DNA of 64,000 nt from Promicromonospora sp. Populi (GTDB lineage: Bacteria; Actinomycetota; Actinomycetes; Actinomycetales; Cellulomonadaceae). Where the stretch lies: NCBI RefSeq assembly GCF_041081105.1, contig NZ_CP163528.1, positions 5,160,925 to 5,224,924 of the forward strand. The letters run 5' to 3'. Numbering within the stretch: the first letter of the stretch is position 1; each line of letters opens with the position of its first letter. Under the pieces are notes generated by a model. The model ran no database searches and was not told the DNA's origin. It worked only from the letters and a program-made list of their open reading frames with translations. Positions 49,247 to 57,646 of this stretch are shown here, piece by piece. Both the position numbers and the translations under genes were made by a program.

Positions 49247-49750
49247 ATGACCGAGACGACCGGCGCCCAGCGCTCCGACCGGTGGTTTCGCATCGGTGCG
49301 CCGGATCTCAGGGACTTGCGCGCCTTTCGGGCGTCCGGACGCAGCATCTCGTCGGCAGAACTTCAGCTCTACGTCGAGGCCGATCTCCAACTGCACGACT
49401 ACCACACGGTGTTATTCGAGGAGCCGCGATTCGAGGTCGCCGAGCTCGCTGTCGCTCTCACCCAGTGGGCGGGCGATGGCACCGAGCCGGACGACGACTT
49501 CGACCACGCCCCGTCGTCGTACGAGGAGAAGGGCGTCATCCGCATCGTCCGTACCGAAGGCGGCTGGGCGGCCGGTTCGTGCTTCATCACCGAGACCACC
49601 GCGGCGCAGCCATGGCCGGTCGCCAAGGAAGCGATCGACACCTTCGTCGCGGAAGCGCATGAACTCGCGGCCAGGTGCCTGCTCGCGGCAGGGTGGTCGA
49701 ACCTCGACACGATGGCTGTCCTGCGCCAAGGGTTCGGCCCGCGACCTTAG
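49247..49750 (+). CDS. Hypothetical acidic protein
   Basis: The 167-residue protein is strongly acidic and probably alpha/beta: RWFRIGAPDLRDLRAFRASG near the start, beta strands around FEEPRFEVAELAVAL, and a helical C-terminus with AHELAARCLLAAGWSNLDT. No family is recognised. Its stop codon shares bases with the stop of the convergent MFS gene. Confidence 0.6.
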   Translation: MTETTGAQRSDRWFRIGAPDLRDLRAFRASGRSISSAELQLYVEADLQLHDYHTVLFEEPRFEVAELAVALTQWAGDGTEPDDDFDHAPSSYEEKGVIRIVRTEGGWAAGSCFITETTAAQPWPVAKEAIDTFVAEAHELAARCLLAAGWSNLDTMAVLRQGFGPRP

Positions 49751-50967
49751 GACGCTGGCGGCCCCAGCCCTTGTCGGTAAGCCCGCATGAGGATCGGCAG
49801 ACTGATCAGGAGCGCAATGCCCCGGAGTACTCCCGCGATCGGATACCCGGCCCGATTCGAGATCTCGTAGGCGATCAGCCCACCAGCCAGCGCACCAAGG
49901 GGGATGAGCCCCCACCCGAGCAACCGGTAGACGCTGTTGACCCGACCGAGCAGGCCAGGCGGCACCAGTTCCTGCCGGAGCGTCACGGTCACGACGTTCC
50001 ACGCCGCCGTGACCAGTCCGCTGAGCGCGAGCAGCGCCCCGAGCGTCCACACGTCGGGGCTGAGTCCCAGGAAGACGAACACGACAGCGTTCACGCCCAG
50101 CGCTACGACCAGCACGGGGATCTGCCCGAACACGTCGACCAGAGGCGCAGTGAGCAATCCACCGAGCACGCTCCCGACGGCGGCCACCGCGAGCAGCACC
50201 CCGTAACCGGCCGCGGTGACGCCGAGCTCCTGAGTGGCCAGCAGCACGAGGGTGACGTTGCCGAGCTGGAAGCAGAAGGTGTTGACGCCGAGCAGCAGCG
50301 CCAGCGTGCGGAGCAACCGGTGCCCGACGAGCCAACGCAGGCCCTCCAGAACCGCCGGACCTGCACGCTGGACTGCCCCGCGCGGCGGCGCCGCGCCGCG
50401 CAACCTCGTCAGCAGCAACGCAGAGGTGACCAGGGCGGCGGCGTCGAGCCCGAACGGCAGCGCGATCGCCAAACCGAACAGGAGGCTCCCGACCGGAGGT
50501 CCGACGAAGCTCTGCCCGACCGTCGTGGCCAGGTACTGCCGAGCGTTGGCCCGGGCGAGCAGCCGGTACTCGACGATCTCCGGCATCACGGACTGGCTCG
50601 CGATGCCGAAGACGACCTGGCAGACGCCGACCAGAAAGGCAGCCATCATCAGGGATACGACGTCGACAACCCCGGAGGCGACCAAGGCCGCCAGCGCCAT
50701 GACCACAACCGCCTGGACCAGCTGGGCAGCTCGCATCAGGCCGATCCGGCTGTACCGGTCGACGACGGCCCCGGCCGGGAGCGCGAACAGCAACCAGGGC
50801 ACGAAGCTCGCAGCGGCGACTACGGAGATGAGCCGGGGATCTGCGGTGAGGGTGACCGCGAGCAGCGGCAGCGCCGTGACCAGCGCTCCGTTGCCGACGT
50901 TGTCGATCGCCCCGGCCCACCACAGCCGCCAGTAGCGGGCGGGCAGCTTGTCCTCCGTCGATGCCAT
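49747..50967 (-). CDS. MFS transporter, macrolide-efflux/enterobactin-exporter type
   Basis: A 406-residue twelve-helix carrier of the MFS_3 type: RLWWAGAIDNVGNGALVTAL opens helix 1, PAGAVVDRYSRIGLMRAAQL is the loop between helices 2 and 3, and a Pro/Gly/Arg loop separates the two halves. Relatives export macrolides or siderophores. ATG 50967 is chosen over an in-frame start 72 nt upstream that would overlap the divergent regulator. The divergent ArsR-like gene probably controls it. Confidence 0.85.
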   Translation of the reverse strand: MASTEDKLPARYWRLWWAGAIDNVGNGALVTALPLLAVTLTADPRLISVVAAASFVPWLLFALPAGAVVDRYSRIGLMRAAQLVQAVVVMALAALVASGVVDVVSLMMAAFLVGVCQVVFGIASQSVMPEIVEYRLLARANARQYLATTVGQSFVGPPVGSLLFGLAIALPFGLDAAALVTSALLLTRLRGAAPPRGAVQRAGPAVLEGLRWLVGHRLLRTLALLLGVNTFCFQLGNVTLVLLATQELGVTAAGYGVLLAVAAVGSVLGGLLTAPLVDVFGQIPVLVVALGVNAVVFVFLGLSPDVWTLGALLALSGLVTAAWNVVTVTLRQELVPPGLLGRVNSVYRLLGWGLIPLGALAGGLIAYEISNRAGYPIAGVLRGIALLISLPILMRAYRQGLGPPAS

Positions 50968-51032
50968 GCCCACAGCCTGCGAGGCGGGCAGATGGCGCAC
51001 CACGATTGAGCGCTGCGCTACATCATGGGTCC

Positions 51033-52064
51033 ATGGCACTGAGCATCGAGATCGGCACCGCCGATCTCGCGGGCACCCGGTTCGCCGTCTCGCCGCTGGC
51101 CGAGACCATCTCCGGCCTGCAGCAGCTTGCCCAGCCCGACCCGTCCCCTCGAGTCAGGGGCTGGGTCCGCTGGGCCCGGGAACGACTCGCGCACCGGCCG
51201 CTGCGGCTCGCGGTGACCTGGCCGCTCCTGGTCAGCGACCGCCCTGCCTGGCCCCAGTTCCTCCTGCCGGCCCCAGCCACTACCCGGACCAGCATCGACG
51301 ACGACCTGGAGGCCATGCGGCAGACCGCGCCACGGGACGTCATCGACAGCCTGCACCGCGTATTCGGGAACGACCTGCCGCCCGCAGCCCGAGACCTGGC
51401 CGATGCGCCCACGGAACGGCTCGCCGTCGTCGCAACGGAGCTCCGAGAGGCCCACGACCAGCTGGTTCGTCCCCACTGGCCGCGAATCCAGGCGCTGCTG
51501 GAGACCGACATCGCCCACCGCGCCGCGCAGCTCACCTCCGGCGGCGCCGCACGGCTGTTCGCCGACCTGCACCGGGACGTCGTCTGGTCAGACGGCCGCC
51601 TCACCGTCCTGACAGACCGGCGGGACGACGCCGTCGCGCGTGGCGGACTCGTCCTGCTCCCCGTGGCGCTGGGGGCCGACCGCGTCATCGTCAAAGGCAA
51701 CACCACCACCTGGACCACCCTGCGCTACCCCTGCCGGGGGATCGCGGCGCTCGGCGCCGTCGTCGACCAGACGCCCGCGCCCGACGCCACGGTCCGGCTG
51801 CTCGGCCGGAGCAAGGCGGGCCTGCTCCGGGCCCTGACCGCACCGGCCACGACCACCGACCTGGCCCGAGAGCTGGGCACTACGCCCAGCGCCGTCGCCC
51901 AGCATCTCGCCGTCCTGCGAGCCAACGGGCTCGTCAGCCGCCAACGGCACGGCCGCCGCGTCGTCTACACCACCACCGCGCTCGGTGACGCTCTCCTCGA
52001 CGCGGCCAGCGTGCGCTCGTCCCCTTCCCCCGGGGATGGATGGACCGGTCAGGTTCGGCCGTAG
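51033..52064 (+). CDS. ArsR-type winged-helix regulator with N-terminal DUF5937-like region
   Basis: This 343-residue protein has a long N-terminal region (about 1-245) of the kind found in large actinobacterial ArsR regulators and a C-terminal winged helix (about 258-325) with RELGTTPSAVAQHLAVLRAN and HGRRVVYTTTALGDALL. Such regulators are usually encoded beside an MFS exporter and repress it. ATG 51033 is used. The imperfect dyad AGCGC-T-GCGCT lies just upstream. Confidence 0.8.
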   Translation: MALSIEIGTADLAGTRFAVSPLAETISGLQQLAQPDPSPRVRGWVRWARERLAHRPLRLAVTWPLLVSDRPAWPQFLLPAPATTRTSIDDDLEAMRQTAPRDVIDSLHRVFGNDLPPAARDLADAPTERLAVVATELREAHDQLVRPHWPRIQALLETDIAHRAAQLTSGGAARLFADLHRDVVWSDGRLTVLTDRRDDAVARGGLVLLPVALGADRVIVKGNTTTWTTLRYPCRGIAALGAVVDQTPAPDATVRLLGRSKAGLLRALTAPATTTDLARELGTTPSAVAQHLAVLRANGLVSRQRHGRRVVYTTTALGDALLDAASVRSSPSPGDGWTGQVRP

Positions 52065-52070
52065 GGTGCT

Positions 52071-53045
52071 GTGCATGTGCTGCGCTCCGCCATTACCGGC
52101 CACGAGCCGATGAACAGTCCCGAGGTGCTGCCGGCCGAGGTCCTGGACGACGTGGCCAGCGTGGTCGGGGCAGAGGTCACTCTTCTCAGTCGCCTACCCG
52201 GAGGCGTCAATGGGGGCGCCGTGCGCGTCCAGCTGGCCGGAGGTGCAGATGCAGTTCTCAAGGCAGTGCCCCGGGCACACCCCAACCACCTGGACGAGAC
52301 GTTGCGCGCCCAGCGAGTGGTCGAGCACATGTGTAGGCGCGGCTACCCCACCCCGGCCTGGCTCGGGGTGGGGGCGACGGCCACTCATGTATGGCAGCTG
52401 ATGGACTTCGTCGACGCGGCTCCCGCGCCGGAGCTGACCGCGTCCCTCGTCGATCAGCTGATGGAGATCATCGAGCTCCAGGCTGGCCAGGCCTCGGAGC
52501 CCTACGACCACTGGTCGTACGCCTGGCGCGTCGCCATCGGTCAGGAACTGGCTGCCGCCGGGCCGGACTTCAACGAGCCGCCGGAGCAATCGCGTCTCCG
52601 CCAGTCCATAGCCAGGCTCTCGGGGTACTCCTCCGAGGTGTCGGCCCTGGTCGAACGTTTGCGGCTCGGGTGTGCCGACGTCCCACCACCACGAGACGCA
52701 CCTGACATGGTCCATGCCGACCTCGCAACCCCCGGCAACATTCTGGTCCGTGACGGAGTGGTGGTGGCGGTCGTGGACATCGGGAACGCAGGTAGCGGCA
52801 CGCGGGCGATCGATCTCACCACCCTCGTGTGGTACTCCTTCCGGGACCCGCTGCTGGACGACGTCCGAGGGCGGCTGTGGACAAGAATCCTCGACCTGGT
52901 CGGCTGGGAGGGCGCGGCGGTGCTCACAGCGGCCCACATCCTCCACATGCTCGAGATCCCCATCCGGCACGGGCGCGACGACGTCGTTCCGGAGGTGGTC
53001 GAGCGCGGCCATCGCGCCCTCGACGAACTGAACGCGCTTCGCTAG
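52071..53045 (+). CDS. APH-type phosphotransferase
   Basis: A 324-residue kinase-fold protein with MVHADLATPGNILV (the HxDxxxxN catalytic loop) and VVDIGNAGSGTRAIDLTTLV (metal-binding Asp region). ADAVLKAVPRAH near residue 65 supplies the expected ATP lysine. Family members phosphorylate aminoglycosides, choline, homoserine or macrolides. The start is GTG 52071; an in-frame ATG at 52110 is an alternative. It follows the ArsR gene by 6 nt, so it may be in the same transcription unit. Confidence 0.83.
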   Translation: MHVLRSAITGHEPMNSPEVLPAEVLDDVASVVGAEVTLLSRLPGGVNGGAVRVQLAGGADAVLKAVPRAHPNHLDETLRAQRVVEHMCRRGYPTPAWLGVGATATHVWQLMDFVDAAPAPELTASLVDQLMEIIELQAGQASEPYDHWSYAWRVAIGQELAAAGPDFNEPPEQSRLRQSIARLSGYSSEVSALVERLRLGCADVPPPRDAPDMVHADLATPGNILVRDGVVVAVVDIGNAGSGTRAIDLTTLVWYSFRDPLLDDVRGRLWTRILDLVGWEGAAVLTAAHILHMLEIPIRHGRDDVVPEVVERGHRALDELNALR

Positions 53046-53056
53046 GGCACCCCAGG

Positions 53057-54359
53057 TCACAACGGGTGCGCGGGGGAGACCTCCTGGGTGTGGACGACGA
53101 CGTCGAACCAGTCCCGCAGCGTGCCGCCATACGCGACCGATTCGCTCCCGTACTCCGGAAGTCCACGCGTGATGAGCGGGGCGTCGAGCCACTCGCGCAC
53201 CGCCGGCGGAGCCGGCCGGTCCAGATCGAGGACAAACCGCTCCGACCTCACGTCACCGAGCGGCTCCTCGAACCAGCCGGCGCTCGCCGGCGGCAGATCG
53301 ACCTTCTGCCCCTCGCCGGTGACGTAGGTGCCGCGGTCGAACGTGAAACCGACCGTCACGTAGTCCCGCCCGTACCAGTCCTCAAGGTGGGACCCCGCGC
53401 TGGCGAAAGTAGTGTCCGGCTGGCCCGGCTCCGTGATCGTCAGCTGCGGCGCGTCGGCGACGTGCGCAGATGCTCCCCAGTAGACGGTGCGAGCGCCGGT
53501 GTGCCGCTGCCACCAGCGCACGTTCTCGGCGGCCCGCGCGTCCCGGTAGCTGGGGATGTCGGCCCACGGCAGGCTGAATCCTTCGTACCAGGAGTGGATC
53601 TGGCGGGCATGGTGCATGACGACGTCGCGGCCCGCACCGTGCGGGGCGGCGGCGACCAAGCGCTCCAAGGCGGCCGCGGCGTCGACGTACGGGGCCTTGT
53701 CCTTGATCGCCAGGTGGGCCCAGAGGTGCTCGCCGGCGTTGTCGCTGGTCGGCTCCAGCAGCTCGTAGTGGGCCTGCAGCTCGGGGAGCCGGTCGGGCAC
53801 GTTCGCCGCGATGTAGGCCTCGACTGCGTCGTACGCGGGCTGCCCGGTCGCGAAGTACTCCGCGCCGGCGACCTCGACGTCGTCGGCGTGCGTGTTGTTG
53901 TAGTGCCGGAGCCATTCGAGGACGCTCCGCATCTCGGTTGTGCGCCAGATGCTCTCCTGTTTGGCCAGGACGGCATCGAGGTCGTCGCGGGCGCCTAGGA
54001 CGTAGTCGTTCACGCTGAGCGCGAGGGTCCAGTCCATCTCGAAGGCGATTGCGCGGACGCCTGCGTTTGTAACGAGGTGCCGGAGGTAGCGGGCCTGGAG
54101 GGTGGTGACCTCGCTGATCGTGTGGCCTGGTTCGCCTAGGCCAGATGATCTGGGCGCCGCTGGTGGCGCGGGTAATGGTCGCTAGGTCGGGGCCGGGGCG
54201 GAGCGGGCTTTCCGGGATGTGGACGGCGTGGTGCTGTGCCCACCTTGTGACCGGTGAGGGGGGCGTCGCCGTTGTGGCCTGCGCTGGGGTCGCTGCCCAG
54301 ATCAGGGCTAGGGCGAGCACACCGCAGGTGAGGGCGGGGGCGGAGTTGCGGGTCTTCAT
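53057..54359 (-). pseudogene. Secreted erythromycin-esterase homologue with a frameshift
   Basis: ATG 54359 has AGGAGG upstream and a clear signal peptide (MKTRNSAPALTCGVLALALI, then cleavage after AQA). The frame reads to SGAQIIW and then breaks. Removing the A at 54143 (plus strand) restores GAQIIGLGEPGHTISEV, the first conserved motif of the family, and the frame then continues without a stop to 53057, including HYELLEP, HHARQIHSWYEGF and YWGASAHVADA. The corrected product is 433 residues, normal for this family. A downstream ATG at 54037 would give a 326-residue form without the first motif. Confidence 0.78.
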
Positions 54360-54484
54360 CGGGGCCTCCTGAAGGATGTTGTGGGCCCAGACTCGTGCGT
54401 TTGGTGATCGGGTACGTCCGGCAGGCGGCGACACCTTGGCTACGTCGGGCGACGTAGCGAAGACGTCCTGGTACCGAGGCCAAT

Positions 54485-55153
54485 ATGCGACGATTCGCTC
54501 ACGATGACGGGGGTGGCGCTGTGCGGGGTTCTGCAATCGGACGTAGCCCGGTCGGGCGTGCGCTCGCCATGCTCACGATGATGCTCATCTTCCTGACCGG
54601 GTGTTCGTCTACGGCGGATTCGGGCGAGTTTCTCCGGGGCCTTGCCTCTGTGCGGTCGGAGCTCGTGGCCGCGGGGTTCGACGATGCGGGGGTGCGCGCC
54701 GGGCGCAGGGAGTACGTCGAACACCCCGAGGAGTCGGTCGACATCGTGACGATCGTGTTGCTGCATGACTCCATGGATGCTGACGTGGCGCGGAAGACGG
54801 CCGCCACGGTGGTGTGGAACGAGCTGCCGATGAGGTTCGACATCCTCGCGATCGAGTACCAGGGCGAGGTCCGGAACATCGAGTACGACTGGCTGGCGAA
54901 CGAGCTCGGACCGCGTCCTGCTGGCCTCGACGACAGGAGCGTCGGAGACCACATGGCTGGCGTGGGGAACGTTCTGATGGTCGTCGGAGCGATCGCCCTC
55001 GTGGTTCTCCTGATCGTGGCTGCTCCCATTGTTGTGCTGGTCCGAAGGAACCTCAGGAAGAACGCGCGGCTGATCGAGCCTGAGCACGATCCTCGCCAAG
55101 ACGACCATTCCGGCGCTGACCAAGGTCCAGGTCCAGACTCGGGCTCGCGGTAG
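54485..55153 (+). CDS. Hypothetical lipoprotein with C-terminal membrane helix
   Basis: The 222-residue protein has a leader with lipobox LTGCSS (Cys about 40), a globular middle region with YVEHPEESVDIVTIVLLH, a second helix around residues 157-185 (VLMVVGAIALVVLLIVAAPI) and a charged Gln/Asp/Gly tail. The outside domain is thus tethered at both ends. GTG 54521 is an alternative start. The function is unknown. Confidence 0.6.
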   Translation: MRRFAHDDGGGAVRGSAIGRSPVGRALAMLTMMLIFLTGCSSTADSGEFLRGLASVRSELVAAGFDDAGVRAGRREYVEHPEESVDIVTIVLLHDSMDADVARKTAATVVWNELPMRFDILAIEYQGEVRNIEYDWLANELGPRPAGLDDRSVGDHMAGVGNVLMVVGAIALVVLLIVAAPIVVLVRRNLRKNARLIEPEHDPRQDDHSGADQGPGPDSGSR

Positions 55154-55247
55154 GTGCGGCTCCTGGTCTCGTCCCGGAGGACCTGGGACCAGCCGGCTGC
55201 GCTTTCGGCCCTCCCGAATGTACGAAGCCCAGGTCGGAAACGCTCTC

Positions 55248-55272
55248 TGACCTGACCTGACCTGACCTGACC
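55248..55272 (+). repeat. Five tandem TGACC units
   Basis: The pentamer TGACC is repeated five times without interruption from 55248 to 55272. Confidence 0.85.
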
Positions 55273-55423
55273 GTCCGCACTCGGATCGGTCGACGGGTAT
55301 CGAACATGCGCGATTAGTTTGGAAGCCTTGCCGGATGGCGATCGAATGATGCGAGCCAACTGGCCGAAAACGGCCGCTGACCTGATCTTATTGTAATGCT
55401 GGAGTGGGTCCGTGTGGGGTCGG

Positions 55424-55488
55424 GACTGGCCCTTATTGGCCCTAACTAGGGCCAGATTGGCGGAAGTTAGGGCCAATAAGGGCCAGTC
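55424..55488. repeat. Perfect 24-bp inverted repeat
   Basis: Arms at 55424-55447 and 55465-55488 are exact reverse complements around a 17-nt centre. Each arm contains two GGCCCT units. The left arm plus the first 7 nt of the centre also forms TGGCCCTA-AC-TAGGGCCA (55437-55454), so two hairpins compete. No T tract follows, and the element lies between two genes of the same orientation. Confidence 0.9.
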
Positions 55489-55564
55489 TCGTCAGGCCTG
55501 CTTCGCCAAGAACGCCAGTGGGTCGCCCCGACGTAACACTCAGTCCGGCTGGACGGTTCGACGC

Positions 55565-55570
55565 TAGGTT
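55565..55570 (+). promoter_or_regulatory. -10 box of a leaderless gene
   Basis: TAGGTT lies 7 nt before the GTG at 55578, the spacing seen at several other genes in this window. No good -35 box is visible. Confidence 0.5.
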
Positions 55571-55577
55571 GGCGGCC

Positions 55578-56021
55578 GTGAGCGACATGCCAGCGAAGAT
55601 CGTCCCACCCGTTGATGAGCTCGACTTGTCCGGCGTCCTGGTTCGAACGGACTACACCGACGATGCCCGCTTCCAGGAGGTGCTCGCCGAAGCTCGCCAG
55701 CAAGTTGGGCCGAATAGTACGGACAGGGCAAGCCTCCTGGTCGTGGAGGACCCGCGGTTGGCCCGAATCACTCCTGCGAGAATCCCGGAGATGGTCGAGG
55801 TGGAGGATTTCGTCTTCGTCGCGGACGCGCGGTCGATGCTCGACAGCACTCTCCTCGTCGTGGATGTCTTCAACGGTTCCGAGACGTACCTAGCTACGTT
55901 CAGAATCGTCCCTGAGGCTGTCCTCGCGATTGAGGTGAACCTTGTCTTGGCGAACCTCGACTTCATCGATTTCCTGGAGGTCGTGGACCCCGATGGGGTC
56001 TTCCGAGAGTCGTTCGGCTAA
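55578..56021 (+). CDS. DUF6924-like protein
   Basis: The 147-residue protein has the DUF6924 pattern: LVRTDYTDDARFQEVLAEA near the start, LLVVDVFNGSETYLATFRIV in the middle and VNLVLANLDFIDFLEVVDPD at the end. The function is unknown; relatives often sit beside polymorphic-toxin or immunity genes. GTG 55578 is chosen for its leaderless spacing from TAGGTT. Confidence 0.7.
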   Translation: MSDMPAKIVPPVDELDLSGVLVRTDYTDDARFQEVLAEARQQVGPNSTDRASLLVVEDPRLARITPARIPEMVEVEDFVFVADARSMLDSTLLVVDVFNGSETYLATFRIVPEAVLAIEVNLVLANLDFIDFLEVVDPDGVFRESFG

Positions 56022-56365
56022 GCCGGTAGTGTCACCGCCAGGCCGCCATCCCACTACCGGGGAAGGCGGCCATTCGCATGCTCTGGGAAGTCTGCTCAAG
56101 CTCGTAGGGGACTCCACCGCGCGCCCCTTCGGCGCCACGGCCGCACGGGCACAGTCGGCGAGCCGCGATGGCGGACGAGTACGTGGCTGCGTGCAGCGCG
56201 ACTGACACGGCGGCGAGACAGCACGGCGGCGAGACAGGCACGGCTGCACGGCTAGGGCAGTCGGGCGACTAGACAGAAGGTCCCGCGGACCGCCCCGGAG
56301 AAGGCCACACACCTACTGCACAAGTTGTGAGCGGTTCCGTCCGTACGAAACCTTGAGGTGGGTAC
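56022..56365. other. Gene-free region with a 16-bp tandem duplication
   Basis: No gene was recognised. CACGGCGGCGAGACAG is duplicated head to tail at 56206-56221 and 56222-56237. GAGGTG (56351-56356) at the end is the ribosome binding site of the next gene. Confidence 0.5.
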
Positions 56366-56839
56366 ATGAGTGTCGACAGGAGTGCTGCCGGGCCGGGGGA
56401 CGACGGGTCTCGCACGCCCGCTGAGCCTCGGGCAGCCGGCTATCGCGCGGGAACTTCCGGCGCGTGTCCTCGATGCGGTAACCCGATCCCGGTGAGGACG
56501 ACGGGGAGGCCCGCGAGATGGTGCTCGCAGGGGTGCCGGCGTGCCGCGTACGAAGAACGCCGGGCCGCAGCCATCGGAGCCAGCGCCGTCGATGTCGTGG
56601 AAACCGTCACGACGACCGAACACGGGCTCGATGAGTGCGTCCGGCGGGTGCAGGCTTCTCCTGTAGCGGCACGCAAGGTACTGACCCACCTGACCAAGCT
56701 GCTGGCAGAGGATGGTCTGTGCCACCCGAAGTGGACATCGACTGTGGACGCCGCGGTAATCCTGGCGCGTGCAGTCGGTGCCCGCCGTCGAACCTCCGCG
56801 CGCTTCCCTCCACGGGGATATGTCAAACCGGGTTGGTAG
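56366..56839 (+). CDS. Small CxxC/CxxxC zinc-finger protein
   Basis: This 157-residue protein has a zinc-finger motif at about 33-60, CPRCGNPIPV then RWCSQGCRRAAYEERRA, the type found at the start of many actinobacterial DNA-associated and mobile-element proteins. A helical C-terminus follows (ASPVAARKVLTHLTKLLAED). GAGGTG lies 9 nt before the ATG. The precise role is unknown. Confidence 0.65.
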   Translation: MSVDRSAAGPGDDGSRTPAEPRAAGYRAGTSGACPRCGNPIPVRTTGRPARWCSQGCRRAAYEERRAAAIGASAVDVVETVTTTEHGLDECVRRVQASPVAARKVLTHLTKLLAEDGLCHPKWTSTVDAAVILARAVGARRRTSARFPPRGYVKPGW

Positions 56840-57239
56840 AGAACTTCAGCGCAATCTGGCGCCTCAGCGCCGCGCGTCAGCACTCCTTGCAGCAGTCCCC
56901 CTTCCGCTGCTGCGTTACGTCAAGCGGCACGACTCCAGACCACGCGGGCGCGGTGGCCCGGCGCCACCCAGCCTGGGCAAGGCGTTAGCCCGTTTCACGT
57001 GGGCTCAGACCGAGAAGTGCTTAGCTTCCGGGTCACGGAGGGACCCCGTGAAGCGAGGTAGTGCCGAGTCGTCGGGTAGGTCCTCGCTGCCGTCCTCGGA
57101 TGCCTGGATCGCGTTCGACAGAGATCACCCGTCGGTCACCCGCTGTGCCGTGCCCCTTGTTCGGGGTCGGTCGTAGGCTGTCGTCCAGCGCTAGGCGCTA
57201 ACTGGACCGCAAGGCTCAATCGCCGCAGCCGCCGCAATC
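56840..57239. other. Gene-free stretch at the edge of the low-GC region
   Basis: No supported gene. A hairpin, GTCCAG (57183-57188) with CTGGAC (57202-57207) and an inner AGCGC/GCGCT pair, marks the point beyond which the DNA becomes visibly richer in A+T. Confidence 0.45.
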
Positions 57240-57419
57240 GTGACCCTGTTGACCTTCGACCGCTTCCTCGCAGTACTCCGCGAAGCCGGTTCCAAGTTCG
57301 GAGGTGATCACATGGATGGTTTTGTACTTCTGGGTTTGTTCGCAGACTCGTACTCGATCATTAGCGCGACGGCTGCGGCTTTTGGGCTTTCAAGACAGAG
57401 AGAGCGTCGGGCGAACTAG
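57240..57419 (+). CDS. Hidden small ORF (35 or 59 residues) with a near-perfect ribosome binding site
   Basis: From ATG 57312 the frame encodes 35 residues, starting MDGFVLLGLFADSYS and ending in the basic tail SRQRERRAN, like a short membrane peptide. GGAGGTGATC, fully complementary to the 16S rRNA tail, ends 2 nt before this ATG. The frame also runs in from GTG 57240 (59 residues), which has no ribosome binding site. No homologue is recognised; a toxin-like or leader peptide is possible. Confidence 0.45.
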   Translation: MTLLTFDRFLAVLREAGSKFGGDHMDGFVLLGLFADSYSIISATAAAFGLSRQRERRAN

Positions 57420-57450
57420 CCCAAACTCGGTCACCGCCGCGTCCTCGCTA

Positions 57451-57479
57451 GTTTGATCGTGGTGATCGGCACCTAAGCA
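57451..57479 (+). promoter_or_regulatory. Possible promoter of the nuclease operon
   Basis: GTTTGA (57451-57456) and TAAGCA (57474-57479) are spaced by 17 nt, 24 nt before the ATG of the 46-residue ORF. The match to consensus is only moderate. Confidence 0.3.
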
Positions 57480-57502
57480 GACGACCCGTGCGTGGAGGCG
57501 AA

Positions 57503-57643
57503 ATGGACCTTGATGAAACTCCGGGGCACCAAGTCCTGAGGGTCGAGGCGGTTGCCTCGTCCCTGGCTTGCCTCGATACGCCATTGCTTGCGTCGACTGT
57601 CGCGGACATACTCGCGCAGCAGTCCTCTGTCCGCGAGGACTGA
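57503..57643 (+). CDS. Hidden 46-residue ORF coupled to the large nuclease gene
   Basis: ATG 57503 follows GGAGG at 4 nt and encodes 46 residues (MDLDETPGHQVLRVEAVASS to QQSSVRED), acidic and mostly helical. The stop at 57641-57643 lies 3 nt before the GTG of the 1203-residue gene, so the two are probably translated together. No family is recognised; an antitoxin-like or adaptor partner is a hypothesis. Confidence 0.55.
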   Translation: MDLDETPGHQVLRVEAVASSLACLDTPLLASTVADILAQQSSVRED

Positions 57644-57646
57644 CCC

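Larger units (their letters stand above)
55154..55577. other. Gene-free region with tandem and inverted repeats
   Basis: No convincing gene was found. The region holds five copies of TGACC (55248-55272), a perfect 24-bp inverted repeat (55424-55488) and, at its end, the promoter of the DUF6924-like gene. Confidence 0.6.

Noticed and set aside
55244..55272. TGACC repeats as a CRISPR or att core
   Set aside because: Five-base units without spacers are not a CRISPR array, and no integrase or second copy is present.
56769..57176. Open frame overlapping the end of the zinc-finger gene
   Set aside because: Low-complexity Pro/Arg/Ser translation and no ribosome binding site; not supported.
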